Shown piece after piece: positions 9,415-19,832 of a DNA stretch of 64,000 nucleotides. Where the stretch lies: contig JAHNZQ020000308.1 in assembly GCA_019155205.2 (NCBI GenBank), positions 4,359,966 through 4,423,965 on the forward strand, in the 5' to 3' direction. Position 1 is the first letter of the stretch, and every line of letters begins with the position of its first letter. A model generated the notes under the pieces. It made no database searches and was not told where the DNA came from. It saw nothing but the letters and a program-made list of their open reading frames with translations. The position numbers and the translations under genes are program-made. This DNA is from Gracilaria vermiculophylla (lineage: Eukaryota > Rhodophyta > Florideophyceae > Gracilariales > Gracilariaceae).

Positions 9415-11020
9415 ATGGGTGGCACGCAAAGCGGAGAGGAAGTGTCAGAAGTCGTCTACGATGGTGATCAAGCTCCCGAACAACCGCAGGAAGAAGAAGA
9501 TACAGTACATTATGAAGAAATGTCCGAGGATATGAAGGCACTTCTGGATGCCAATACGTACATGCCCGGTGACAACGCCAAGTATCCGTACTTTCTTGTT
9601 CAACTCGCTGAAAGAGAAGAACGTGAGTATGAAGGACAATTGGTATCTGATGCTATCGCCGAATACATTCGAACCCATCGTGTAACTCACATTTTTGCTC
9701 AAACCCATGGATGGAACACACCTCGTGAGTTTAACTGTTTATGTCGCCCCCGTCATGCTCTTTTGAATTCAGACAATCCACGCGTTTACTAACACTCATT
9801 GTGTGACGGTCCTGATTTCTTTAATTCCATGTATGTTATGCAGCGGATAAGGCTGTGGCTGTGCCATTCACAGAGTTCATGGGGGGCATGCAAGACGACC
9901 GAGCTATGCCGGAATCATCAGACGATTTTCAGCCCATCTTCATTGCCTTCATTTGGCCGGCAGTGCCTGTCGATTTCATAAAGACGGACGATGCCCTTAC
10001 AAAGGCTGAGCTGCTCGCCAGCAATGAGCGTGAGCTCGAAGGAGATTCTGATATTGCTCATGCATGTGATGCTGTCAAACGCGCGGTAGAAAACGAAGAT
10101 CCTGATGATGACGAACTCAAGGAATCCATGCGTACTTTGGTGAGTCAAAGCCGTGATGATGATGATGACGATGATGACGATCCGGATAACATTCTTGAGA
10201 GAGAACGCGAAGTTGCAAGAGAGGCCGATTATCAAGTGACGTCACGAGGTATAGGAAATGTTGGAGACTTCTTCAAAATTGTTATGCGGCCAATGGAGAC
10301 CTTTATCTTCGGAAGACTCATGAAACGAGGACAGCGTGTTGGTGAGGTAATGGGCTCAGTGATTGGAAAAATCATGAGAGCATCCGAGACGAGGATGAAA
10401 GTGTGTCTTATGGCGAATTCTCTGGGGGCTCATGTTCTGGTGGGTTTACTGAATAGACCTCACACCCTTCCTTACAAGTTGCATACGGTGTTCTTTGTGC
10501 AAGGAGCCATTGCTCAGGAGTATTTCGAAGATGGTGGAAGGTTTGGTCACGTCAAAGAGTTTGTTGCTGGACCCGTTGTCGTGTCGCACAGCGAACATGA
10601 TCGAATGCTACGAAACGTGTTTGGTTGGTTCCACGGTATTGCCATAGGCTATAGTGGCACTCCAGCTGGAGCATCGTGCAGGATGAAGGCTTTGAGCGAA
10701 ATAGATGAAGACCCTTACAGTTTTGAATGTGGTGAATGGAACAATATTGACGGCTCAGAGTACGTTAGATGAGTTTCCTTTTCTTTGAACTTCCGGTATT
10801 TGCGAACTCTCTACGCCGAAGACGAACTAACCTTTTCGGACAAAATGCTGTCATGCCCGAATGTCTTATTCTTGATTGCGACTCTTGTTCTTTTTATAGG
10901 TTCATCAATGAAGGAAATCCGGTTGCCGGCGGACATGGTGATTTCAAAGAAGATGAAACCACAAGTTTGTATTGGTCTGCCATTAAAACTGAAGTAGACG
11001 ATTCGGCATACGATATCTAA
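9415..11020 (+). CDS. Predicted alpha/beta hydrolase, two introns, possible N-myristoylation
   Basis: I join three exons: 9415-9724, 9844-10759 and 10900-11020 (448 residues). Intron 1 opens GTGAGT and closes TATGCAG. Intron 2 opens GTACGT and closes TTTATAG, restoring the frame with a split Glu codon. The fold is suggested by FAQTHGWNTP (oxyanion-type HG segment) and by MANSLGAH (nucleophile serine near residue 297, the G-x-S-x-G elbow with Ala replacing the first Gly). Late HSEHD (GPVVVSHSEHDRML) would supply the acid/His region. Bacterial relatives of this pattern are putative esterases of unknown substrate. The N-terminus MGGTQS fits the M-G-x3-S/T myristoylation rule. A run of nine Asp sits between the lid region and the core. 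AATAAA just after the stop is a likely poly(A) signal. A further 5' exon cannot be excluded. Confidence 0.72.
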
Positions 11021-12395
11021 ACAATAAACAATTCTTCATGAAGAGCTGAAAATGCCTGTTTTGGTAAATGTAGGTGGATGATCGATGCGGCAAATAATGT
11101 GATGTCTCCAACTGTCGCACATTATCAGTAGTGAATGGCTTCTCGTAATTTGGATAAACTCGTCAACTGCTTTGAACCCGCTTCTCCGCGCCGAAAGTTC
11201 ATGTGGCGGGTGCATATTGCCTTTTCCTCTTTTGACAACGCTGTGGTCCACTTGCTATACATTCGTACCGCAGTTAAATGTTGAGCGCGTGCAATCGCGA
11301 AGGACAGCTTTCCTACTGGTTCGCCCGAACATGAACGACAAGTACAGTACAACTCGTTACTGGGTTCGTGGCATTGAAGTTGTGTTGGGAACAGAAAAAT
11401 AATCGTTTTGGCTTCCATGCAGGACGCACAGATCTACATAAGCTGAAATTCGAGCATGTAAGGTTCTGTTGGATTTGACAACCCACGATCGCATACAAAC
11501 GTAACCTTTTCAAATGATATACCTTACCACATATTCTCTCAATTATGAAGGCTAACATGCTACATGGTGTTGATGAGAAAAGGATAGCTTCCATCTGTTG
11601 CTGTGTGATACGCAGTGAGTTACATGCAACATGATGCCAGCAAGGTTGTTCACTGTGCATGTGTGGAACGATAGAGTTGTGAGGCGATGTTTCCTTTCTC
11701 AAAATGTTCGAAGAACTACCGACTGCTTAAATAAGAGACGGATGGACATACTTTCTTCATTATCACGGGGCTTGCTCACGGCCCCCTATCACCTTCAATT
11801 CTTTCTTTGACGAGTAACCACCAACTACATATAATTGGCGGTGTTACGCTTATTTAGCTTCTTCAATATGTCTCAGAAGGGATCGAATCTGAGGAGTGTT
11901 CTCTGTTTTCGTCACTGGTTTGCTACCGATGATTTTCGAACTGGCGACTTGCCCGCATCGTGTCGAGAATGCTCCCTACTAAGTAGAGAACTGGGAAAGT
12001 ACAGAAGGAAGAAGCCCAAGACATAGAAAAAGGGGGAAAAGCCCACCCGAATGACGAGGGCCCCAATACGATGATGACCTTGTATCGTGGTCTGTTTCTT
12101 CAATCCTGTGATGTACTATGCCAGTCCTATCCCACAAGGAGCTCGACGCAGTTGTTTGATATTTGAGCCGTACAGAACAACTAGAAACCTTGGGAGGCAA
12201 GAACTAGGTGCTTCATCTACGGGCGTCTGCGCATTTTAAGCAAGGATATGGAACGGAACGAAAATTTTCAGCAATGATGTAATGATGATTTTTGGGGAAT
12301 ACTAATCCGATTTGTTAGCGATGGGAACTTTCAGATATCAATGATGAAGTAAACAAAACTTTCTGAGGGGCGTTCATGCAGCGAGAAATTAAAGC
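11021..12395. other. No convincing gene
   Basis: Only short overlapping open frames on both strands, with no domain. An AATAAA at about 11027 belongs to the hydrolase gene. The rest is 3' flank of the convergent phosphatase-like gene. Confidence 0.55.
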
Positions 12396-13784
12396 TTACG
12401 CGTGAACTTCACCATGGAAAGTGGACTGCTCCATGTTCACAATTCTTGCATGCGATTCAAGATCGCGCCTCTTTTTCTTGCCACTGAGAACAATATACAG
12501 CACGGCGCCGAGCAAACCAAGCGTGAGTCCTACACAAGCACCAATAGCGCCGGCTGTAACCCGCTTTCCAACAGAACAAAACACGGATTCGTCGCTGGTA
12601 GTTGTTGCGAGCGCAATTGACCGAGAGTCAAGATCACACAAGTCTGCCTCACAATCCATGCAAAACTTCTTCTTGCCCATAGAGTCCAGAGCTGTGATTC
12701 GTTGAAAATTCTGAAGGGAACATCCTTTTGTGACATCTGTGCAACGAGGAATACCAACAGCGATGGGCTCTACTTCGGGATCGCCATCGCCACCTTGATA
12801 CCATTTGAAGTGAAGTACGCGATCGCCTCTCGATGAATTGTCTTGGTGAACTTCAATGATGATTGCGGCCCCAAATTCTGGGAGTTTGTTGGCAGGCGGC
12901 ATTGATTCGCGTTCGATGGTGGCACGAATGGTTGCCCACAAGGTGAGAAGTGTGGGATAATGCGCAGAGTATTCGACGATGCGAAAATTTTTCTTCTTGG
13001 ACGTGGAATCTATGTTATTCGCATGACTCAAAATTTCCTTTAGGAGACCACCTGCAACGTGAATTTTGTGAGTGGCATACGAGAACTTGGTGGTCTCGTA
13101 CCAGTCCACAATTTCTCTGAGACGATTCATATCAGATTCAGGAAGCTTTTCAATATTGGCAAATCTCTCACTTTTGTCATAACCACTGTTGATGATGTTG
13201 TATTCATCGTAAACATTAAACACATGCTCCAGGTTCTGTTCCTCCTTGGGATGACCCAACTTTTTTGCCAAGCCGGCGACGAAAGCATTGTCCTTTTTCT
13301 CATGAATTTCAAATTCTGAGCCCTTTACAAAATCTTGAAACAGCGAAGCCAACTTCGGGCATATGGCGTAGCCGCGAATGATCCAGTCAAATTCTGAGCT
13401 GTTGAAAACCATAGTGGGGATAAGATGTTCATGTTCTGGATACAGTCCGTGCAAGAAAGCACGGGCACTGAATTGCGTGCGCTCAAAATTTGAGCTGAAT
13501 GAGCCAACGTAGCCGGGGGGATCGTAACTTGCCCCTATACCTTCGATGCCTTCATCAGATTCGATGTATTGATCTCGAATATATTTTCCAAGTCTAGAAA
13601 GCTGTTCGATGCCATCCCTATAGATACTGCCAGTCCGCTCTTCTTCACGCGGATCAGTTGGGCTTTTCTTCAGAGGAAGTCTCGCACCATGGCGATGAAT
13701 AACCTGTACCTGGATAATACGCGCACTCACAAAGCACGAGAAGCAAGCGAGGAGAAGCGTGAGAAGAAAGCGAGAGAAGCGCAT
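12396..13784 (-). CDS. Membrane-anchored histidine acid phosphatase-like protein with altered active site
   Basis: A 462-residue type I membrane protein. A signal peptide occupies about residues 1-21. The histidine-acid-phosphatase signature RHGARLP is at 31-37 and a second phosphate-binding arginine is in FERTQFSA (about 102). The late motif, normally SAHDTT with the catalytic proton donor Asp, reads SAHYPT here (H275, Y276). So the phosphohistidine nucleophile is present but the acid is replaced by Tyr. One transmembrane helix at about 411-434 is followed by KKKRR and a short cytoplasmic tail, as in lysosomal acid phosphatase. Two Asn-glycosylation sequons are visible (NSS, NSS). Either activity is lost or altered, or another residue donates the proton. 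It is transcribed divergently from the AspRS gene. Confidence 0.88.
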   Translation of the reverse strand: MRFSRFLLTLLLACFSCFVSARIIQVQVIHRHGARLPLKKSPTDPREEERTGSIYRDGIEQLSRLGKYIRDQYIESDEGIEGIGASYDPPGYVGSFSSNFERTQFSARAFLHGLYPEHEHLIPTMVFNSSEFDWIIRGYAICPKLASLFQDFVKGSEFEIHEKKDNAFVAGLAKKLGHPKEEQNLEHVFNVYDEYNIINSGYDKSERFANIEKLPESDMNRLREIVDWYETTKFSYATHKIHVAGGLLKEILSHANNIDSTSKKKNFRIVEYSAHYPTLLTLWATIRATIERESMPPANKLPEFGAAIIIEVHQDNSSRGDRVLHFKWYQGGDGDPEVEPIAVGIPRCTDVTKGCSLQNFQRITALDSMGKKKFCMDCEADLCDLDSRSIALATTTSDESVFCSVGKRVTAGAIGACVGLTLGLLGAVLYIVLSGKKKRRDLESHARIVNMEQSTFHGEVHA

Positions 13785-14173
13785 GCGGAAGACAGGTCAC
13801 GATACGGCTGTGACGGAGGAACTGAAGTCGGGTGGAAAGGATTCCAGAGAACAGAAAGGGGCGTGAGGAAAGGCGGCGAAGATGGGCGGGGCGGACGGAG
13901 AGGGCCCGGGCGTCATAGTTGCTGCATGTCTCAAGATGGGAGCATGGGGCGCGGAGATGGAGCTCATGTTCGCCAGCGTGTCGGGGCACACGTGCCGAAG
14001 CGCACCTCTTTTGAAAGGAACGCGTGGCCGGAGCGTGTCGTAGGTTTTCGGGGCCGATGCAGCTCACAACTAATGAGGACTTCGTATTGCCACGTGGCGC
14101 ATGGCGTTTAGTATTGTACACGTATTGAGTTCCCCGTGCTCTGTCGACCTGCCAGCGATGCTGCGCTCGGGCT
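13785..14173. promoter_or_regulatory. Divergent promoter region, phosphatase-like / AspRS
   Basis: This 389 bp gap separates two genes transcribed away from each other and must contain both promoters. No clear TATA box is seen. The part near the phosphatase-like gene is purine-rich on the plus strand. Confidence 0.5.
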
Positions 14174-16009
14174 TTGCCGACGACGCTCTATCAACTGTTA
14201 AGATCCCGCGTGGACGGTCTTCCTCACCGATCGACGCGTGTTCACGCTCTGGCCTTGCAGAAGATCAACTTCGTCATGGATGAAGCTGCAAAGCAATCGA
14301 AAAATGAATCGGCGGCACACCCGCCGCAGCCCCAGAAGAGCCGCGCCGAAATGAGTGAAGAAGAGAAGAAACTGCTCAAGGAAGCAAAGAAAGCGGCCAA
14401 GGAAGCTGCCAAGCGCGAAAAGGCTGAGAAGAAGGCCGCCGCTGCCAAGGCTGCCGCGGATGCATTGGCCGCTTCTCAGGCCCTCGTGAGCGGCATTGAG
14501 TTCCTGTCCATCGATGAGCAACCGGAATCAATGTATGGTTCTTATCGCGTTATACAGAGCAAATGCCCGCCAGCTGGAAGTGGTCGTTCCTTTTCACCGC
14601 TATCCGTGCTTTCAAAATGCGCTGTGGGTGAACTTGTCTGGGTCAGAGCTCGCGTCCACAAAGCTGTCTTCACGTCTCAGGTTGGTTTTATGACGCTTAG
14701 GAAGGGGTTGTATACTGTCCAGGCTGTAGTGGAAGGTAAAGAACTTCTGAAATGGGCAAAAAAGGCCGTCACTCATGAAACCATTGTTGATATAAATGCT
14801 GAGATCGGCCGGCCTGAGGGTGGGCAGGTTGAGAGATGTTCCATTTCCAACGTTGAACTGCTTGTTCGAAGAATCTACATTGTGTCGCGCGCGGAGGAGA
14901 CCTTACCGCTTTCGGTTGAAGATGCTGCTCGCCCAGTTGACGATGACGAGCCTGCGCAAGATGCCACAGTTGATTCGGACGCAAATCAAGCCGCGCGTGC
15001 CAGACCGCGCGTCACCCGTGACACTCGGCTGGATGCGCGAGTGGTTGATCTCAGAGCGCCGCCCCATGCATGTTTGATGCGTGTCCAAAGCGGCGTTTGT
15101 CAACTGTTTCGGGAATTTCTGTACACCAACGGCTTCATGGAGATTCACTCTCCAAAGCTAATCGCTGGAGCCTCAGAGGGAGGCTCATCCGTTTTCCACC
15201 TGTCTTACTTTGACCGACAGGCCTGTCTTGCACAAAGCCCGCAGTTGTACAAACAGATGGTCATCTGCAGCGACTTTAATCGCGTTTTTGAGATAGGCCC
15301 AGTGTTCCGCGCGGAGAAGAGCCACACTCACCGACATCTGTGCGAGTTTACGGGTCTCGATCTTGAAATGGAAATATACGAACACTACAACGAGATTCTG
15401 GATGTTCTTGACGGGTTGTTTACTGCTATATTCGATGGACTAGAGAGTCGCTACGCGAATGAGCTTGCTGTCGTGCGATCCAAATGGAATGTGCCGAATT
15501 TCAAGTATTACCCCGGGCGTCCGAATCTGCGTCTTAAATGGCCACAGGCCATCGAAATGCTTCGAGGGGCTGGAGTTAAGATCGGGGACTTTGAGGATAT
15601 TAACACAGAGAAGGAAAAGATATTAGGAAAGTTGGTGAAGGAGAAGTACGACACTGACTTCTTCATGCTCACTCATTTCCCATCTGCTATCAGACCATTT
15701 TATACCATGGTGGACCCTGTCGATGGTCGATATTCGAACTCCTACGATCTGTTTATGAGAGGGGAGGAAATTGTCTCTGGTGCGCAGCGAATCCATGACG
15801 TAGAACTCCTCAAGACACGTGCGGTAGCAATGCTTGGCGAGGACGGTGTATCGTCCATCAAGGACTACGTGAATGCATTCCGATACGGAGCTCCTCCGCA
15901 TGGTGGCGCTGGAATTGGGCTGGAGCGGGTTGTGATGTTGTACCTAGGAGTGGAGAATGTGAGAGAGTGTTCGCTATTTCCTCGTGATCCGGAGCGTTTA
16001 ACTCCCTAA
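14174..16009 (+). CDS. DARS1: Aspartyl-tRNA synthetase, eukaryotic cytosolic type
   Basis: A 611-residue class IIb synthetase charging tRNA-Asp. After a Lys/Ala-rich helical extension (about 60-100, typical of eukaryotic enzymes and thought to bind tRNA) comes the OB-fold anticodon domain (LVWVRARVHKAV...GFMTLRKG). Then come the class II catalytic motifs: motif 2 FRAEKSHTHRHLCEFTGLDLEME and motif 3 GAGIGLERVVMLYLG. The first ATG adds 34 residues with five Arg and a single acidic residue, which looks like an organelle presequence. The next in-frame ATG at 14276 (MDEAAKQSK) gives the usual cytosolic start. Both starts could be used for dual targeting, or 14174 may be upstream of the true start. 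An acidic insert (DDDEPAQDATVDSDAN) interrupts the region before motif 1. Confidence 0.95.
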   Translation: MPTTLYQLLRSRVDGLPHRSTRVHALALQKINFVMDEAAKQSKNESAAHPPQPQKSRAEMSEEEKKLLKEAKKAAKEAAKREKAEKKAAAAKAAADALAASQALVSGIEFLSIDEQPESMYGSYRVIQSKCPPAGSGRSFSPLSVLSKCAVGELVWVRARVHKAVFTSQVGFMTLRKGLYTVQAVVEGKELLKWAKKAVTHETIVDINAEIGRPEGGQVERCSISNVELLVRRIYIVSRAEETLPLSVEDAARPVDDDEPAQDATVDSDANQAARARPRVTRDTRLDARVVDLRAPPHACLMRVQSGVCQLFREFLYTNGFMEIHSPKLIAGASEGGSSVFHLSYFDRQACLAQSPQLYKQMVICSDFNRVFEIGPVFRAEKSHTHRHLCEFTGLDLEMEIYEHYNEILDVLDGLFTAIFDGLESRYANELAVVRSKWNVPNFKYYPGRPNLRLKWPQAIEMLRGAGVKIGDFEDINTEKEKILGKLVKEKYDTDFFMLTHFPSAIRPFYTMVDPVDGRYSNSYDLFMRGEEIVSGAQRIHDVELLKTRAVAMLGEDGVSSIKDYVNAFRYGAPPHGGAGIGLERVVMLYLGVENVRECSLFPRDPERLTP

Positions 16010-16808
16010 TCGAAAGTAGAGTAAATGAATATCTACACGCATTCGTGTCTCAAATTCTCTCTTCTTTGATGCGAGACGTAACCCTAGTCTTAACTTTGAC
16101 TTCCCGTTGCTGTTCTCAAGCTCAGAAAGCGTATCTACGCAGAGCGCGTCGGACAGATGGCTGCCGACTCCTGAGCAACAATCAGCAAGTTCAATGCTAA
16201 GAAACCGCTTGTACAGAAAATTTTCGCGGTGTGATGCCGAGGCCCACACAGCTCTATGTAGAGCGGCAGTTATCTTAAACTACAGGCAACCCTTGCACCG
16301 TATGCCTCTGGCCAGCAAGACCCCTCGATGAGAACCGCTGAGATGATTCAGTCATTTATGGAGAACACTCTCATGATTTGCGACGATAGGCTGCTGCGAC
16401 GTGAATGAATGTCATGTTTACACGGTCTGTTATGGAAACGAAAACAGCCCGTATTCGTGCGTTGGACACGAACACCGTTCTACAGCGGTGCAACTGTTCA
16501 CACTTGTTTCGCCTTCCAGCTTTGGTTTCCAAATCGTTCACGGATAACAAGCTTAACAAAAATTGAAGTGACGTTTGGGCAATTATTTGGCAATGGATTG
16601 CTTATCACACCGGTATCACATAAGATAATCATAACTACCCAAGGTTACCGACCAGCGTGAAGCAATTGTGCTTCGATAGTGAGAAACATGGATTGCTGTT
16701 CTCACCTCAGACCGAGAAAAATGTGCCCCGTCAAGATCCTCCGCAGCTTGGCGCCTGTACCAACACGTTGAAACCCATCGTCGCCACGAGACTATTTGGG
16801 ACTACGAG
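16010..16808. other. No gene; convergent 3' flanks
   Basis: Only short shadow-length frames lie between the convergent AspRS and receptor-like genes. Confidence 0.6.
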
Positions 16809-18398
16809 CTACCGAGAGTGGAGATGAGGAGAGCTTTGGTCATTGTTCAAGCTACCACTGTTCGGCTCAGAGCAGAACTCAACTTCAAAAGTTCTGTGCG
16901 GGCCGGTAGATGCCGACTTGGATATATCACTGACAGGAGCAAGCGAATCATCAAGATGTTTTGGAGCAAACTGCTGGTCCTGCTCCTGCTGCAGTTGGTG
17001 TTTCCGTCTTCGGCGCCATAGAAATACACAGCGATACAGAACAAGGAACAGCCACGAACACACATACATGAGTGAAAACGCGGCGAGTTTCTCAAGCGTG
17101 ATTGTAGCTTGAACTTCTTCTCCACATGAATTGTCTCTTGCAAGTGCGTCGGCAGTGGGGAAAGGGTCTTCCTCACGAAGGAAGCGGGTGGTGTTATCCA
17201 AATGGAGCCGCACGGTTTCGTTGTGGATGCTCGGTAACACAAAGGCAACAGACGTGGAGAAGAATGGATCGCCAACTGGGACAAAGTCTCGACAGTTGAT
17301 GGAAGCGCGGAAAACAACACTGCCCTCCAGAGAGTAGAAGAAATCGACCTTATTTTCGGTAAGGAATCGAAAGCCCTCTTCTAAATCCGAGACGGTGATT
17401 CCGACTGGTCGACCACTCCACTTACAGTTGTCGCGATTGAACGTGGTGTTTACAATCTTGTTCCAAAAGTCTTGCGAGGCACCACCACGCACCATGGCAA
17501 CACGATCGGGCTTGATGCTGCACTGTATAATGTCGTCCAACGTGCGAAATGGAGACGTCTTCTTGCTCTCGAAGAGCAAGACGGTCAGGCTTGCCTGATA
17601 GAGAGTGAGGAGAAACAGGCCGGTGGTGATTCCCAGCACGACCCAGGCGGATCGGTGAAACGACGGCGTTCCCATTTGCTCTTCGTGTATCGGCTGGCCG
17701 ATGAGATGCGCATACGAATGCAACACGGTGGCCGGGAAACGCTTGAGGTGAGAAAGAATGTTGAACGCGGAGAAGGTGTTTGATCGGCTGCGATCCGATG
17801 CAACGTGCTGGTTGGCGTTGGCCAAGTGCGAGCCGAAGAAGAACGTGCCCACGGCATGCAGGACGATGCAGGCGACCACGAGAATCCAGACGTCGAGCGA
17901 AAAGGTCTGAAACACAAACCAGCGACTGTCGCTCTCGTCCAGCAGCAAGTCGGAGCGCCGGGAAACCATGCGGTGCGCCTCATTGCTGAGCGGCCACACA
18001 AACTGGATGCGGTTCGCGCGCTCGTTGGTCATGGTGAACGAGCCGATGCCCACGTCGCACTCGCACGGCAGCCGGCCGTCAGCGGGCTTGCGCAGCGACG
18101 GCGGGACGCAGCCACTCATGTGGTCAATGAACTGCGACCAGGTGCGGTTCCAGCGGCGGACGTGCAGGTCGAACTGCAGCGCATCTTGCAACTTGTGCAG
18201 GTAGCTGATGGCGATGCCGTTGTAGCCGAGGCGCTGCGTGCGGTCGACCTTGACGTACGGGTTCTCCACGAGGGCGCAGCCGACGAGGCGGGTGCCGCGT
18301 AGCTCCTCGAAGGCGGCGGCGGCGGCGAGGCACAGCGCCAGGCAGCACAGCGGCAGCGGCGAGCGCGCCGTGAAGGCGCGGATGCGCGACGTGCTCAT
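16809..18398 (-). CDS. Ionotropic glutamate receptor-like ligand-gated channel
   Basis: A 529-residue single-exon membrane protein with the minimal receptor-channel plan. A signal peptide ends near residue 29. Ligand-binding lobe S1 covers about 35-160 and keeps the T-x-x-R element (SFTMTNER, about 121-127) that binds the amino-acid carboxylate in this family. M1 is about 168-188. A re-entrant pore segment (HSYAHLIGQPI) precedes M3 (about 251-277), which ends in LYQASLTVLLFE, the place of the family's SYTANLAAFLT gate. Lobe S2 follows, then M4 (about 440-461) and a 60-residue Gln/Ser-rich cytoplasmic tail. There is no amino-terminal domain, unlike animal and land-plant receptors, so it resembles prokaryotic-size receptors with an added M4. 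Ligand and ion selectivity are unknown. Confidence 0.85.
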   Translation of the reverse strand: MSTSRIRAFTARSPLPLCCLALCLAAAAAFEELRGTRLVGCALVENPYVKVDRTQRLGYNGIAISYLHKLQDALQFDLHVRRWNRTWSQFIDHMSGCVPPSLRKPADGRLPCECDVGIGSFTMTNERANRIQFVWPLSNEAHRMVSRRSDLLLDESDSRWFVFQTFSLDVWILVVACIVLHAVGTFFFGSHLANANQHVASDRSRSNTFSAFNILSHLKRFPATVLHSYAHLIGQPIHEEQMGTPSFHRSAWVVLGITTGLFLLTLYQASLTVLLFESKKTSPFRTLDDIIQCSIKPDRVAMVRGGASQDFWNKIVNTTFNRDNCKWSGRPVGITVSDLEEGFRFLTENKVDFFYSLEGSVVFRASINCRDFVPVGDPFFSTSVAFVLPSIHNETVRLHLDNTTRFLREEDPFPTADALARDNSCGEEVQATITLEKLAAFSLMYVCSWLFLVLYRCVFLWRRRRKHQLQQEQDQQFAPKHLDDSLAPVSDISKSASTGPHRTFEVEFCSEPNSGSLNNDQSSPHLHSR

Positions 18399-19832
18399 GG
18401 CGCCGGGGGGGACGGGGGAGCGGACGGGGCGCGCGCGGCGGCGACGACGGGCGTCGCTAGCGCCATTCGGGGCGCTTTATGACGGGCAATGCCCACGCGG
18501 CGATGGGTGGCCTACTTTACAGCGGAGCGGTGCTTCAACTGGCGAGCACGTGCGCACCGCGCCATGAATTCATCAGCCGCGGCAAGCAGCGGCGGGGCGC
18601 TGGTTGGCGCGCTGCGGGGTGCTCGGCGACTTGTGTGCGCTGCGGCCGTGTCTTACTCGGCGTGCGGCGGCGCCGCCGTCGGCGCGCGGTGCCAGTCGTT
18701 CGGCCGCGGCGCGGCGGCGCCCGCGGAGGGCGCGGCGCCGGAGACAGGGGCGCGGCCGCTCCTCGCCGGCGCGCCGCGTGCGCCAGCTCCGCGATGGGAG
18801 GCGGCGTCGCGCGATGGCGTGCGCGCACGCGGGCGGCCATTTGCGCCGCGCGTTCCACGCGCGTTCCACGCGCATTCCACGCCACCTTCCACCGCAGCGT
18901 TCGCCACGCGCGCTCGTGCACGCCCGCGACACTGGCGCACGCTCCGCCGAGGCGCGCGCCGCGTCTCCTCGTCCGCGGGCACTCGAGTGAGACGCCACGA
19001 AGGTAATTTTCCCTCGCGGGCTACCGGGGTGTTGTACATCCCCACGCTCTCCCGACTCGCGCGCCCCGTCGCACCGCCCGCATCGCCCGCACCGCCCCGC
19101 CTGCCGTTTCCGTCTACAAACTCTATTTTATTGTCGTAAAAGCTGCAAAACTTCATCCAATTTGTTACTTTGTTACACATATATAAGTATCGATCAAGTC
19201 GTCTTGTCTCGTGGTGCTGAGTGCGGCCAAATGGCGCAGCCTCCGCGCAGCGTCCCAAAAGGAAACAGCGAGAGAGCCGCACGATTTGTCACCGGCGCCG
19301 CATCCCCAGCATCTGTATCGAGACCTCAATCACACGCAACATAATCACTGTTTCACATTCGCCCGCGGAGACTCAAAAGCGTACGGCCCGCCTCTCTGCA
19401 CAAGTCTCATCTCCACGAAAAATGTAAAAAAGTCCTACTCCACATCTTCACGACCGTTTTCTCATGGCTTTCCTTGCATTCACCCACAAGTTAATTCGTT
19501 TCGGAAGGGGGACCGCGTCCATCGCAACATGTATAAGTGACACACCACATACAGACAATGGAATTCACGTGCCGAAAAACCAACGGCCCCAACTCACCAC
19601 TTGCGCGTCAGACGAAACCGCGCAGTGCGAGTCGCACTAATCCAACATCATGACTACACACAATGGAAAAGAAAAATGACACAAGCAGTTACACGTTAGT
19701 AAGCGAGTCTCAGTCGTACCGCGACACGCCAGTGGCACAGCCACATCCCCGCGCAAGCAAAACGGACACATGCATCGTCTCTCGACAACATGTCAACGTC
19801 GCTGCACACCACGCCACGCCTCTGAGGTACGT
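18399..19832. other. GC-rich spacer, no convincing gene
   Basis: The first 650 bp are extremely GC-rich, so long frames are open in several phases on both strands. Their Ala/Arg/Pro composition and mutual overlap mark them as chance. An 11-bp unit (GCGCGTTCCAC) repeats about three times near 18850-18885. From 19110 the composition drops sharply, with a TATA-like ATATATAAG near 19180. The remainder is 3' flank of the macro-domain gene. Confidence 0.5.

Noticed and set aside
18489..19139. 216-codon plus-strand ORF upstream of the receptor-like gene
   Set aside because: Same GC effect as above. Overlapping open frames on both strands and no recognisable motif.
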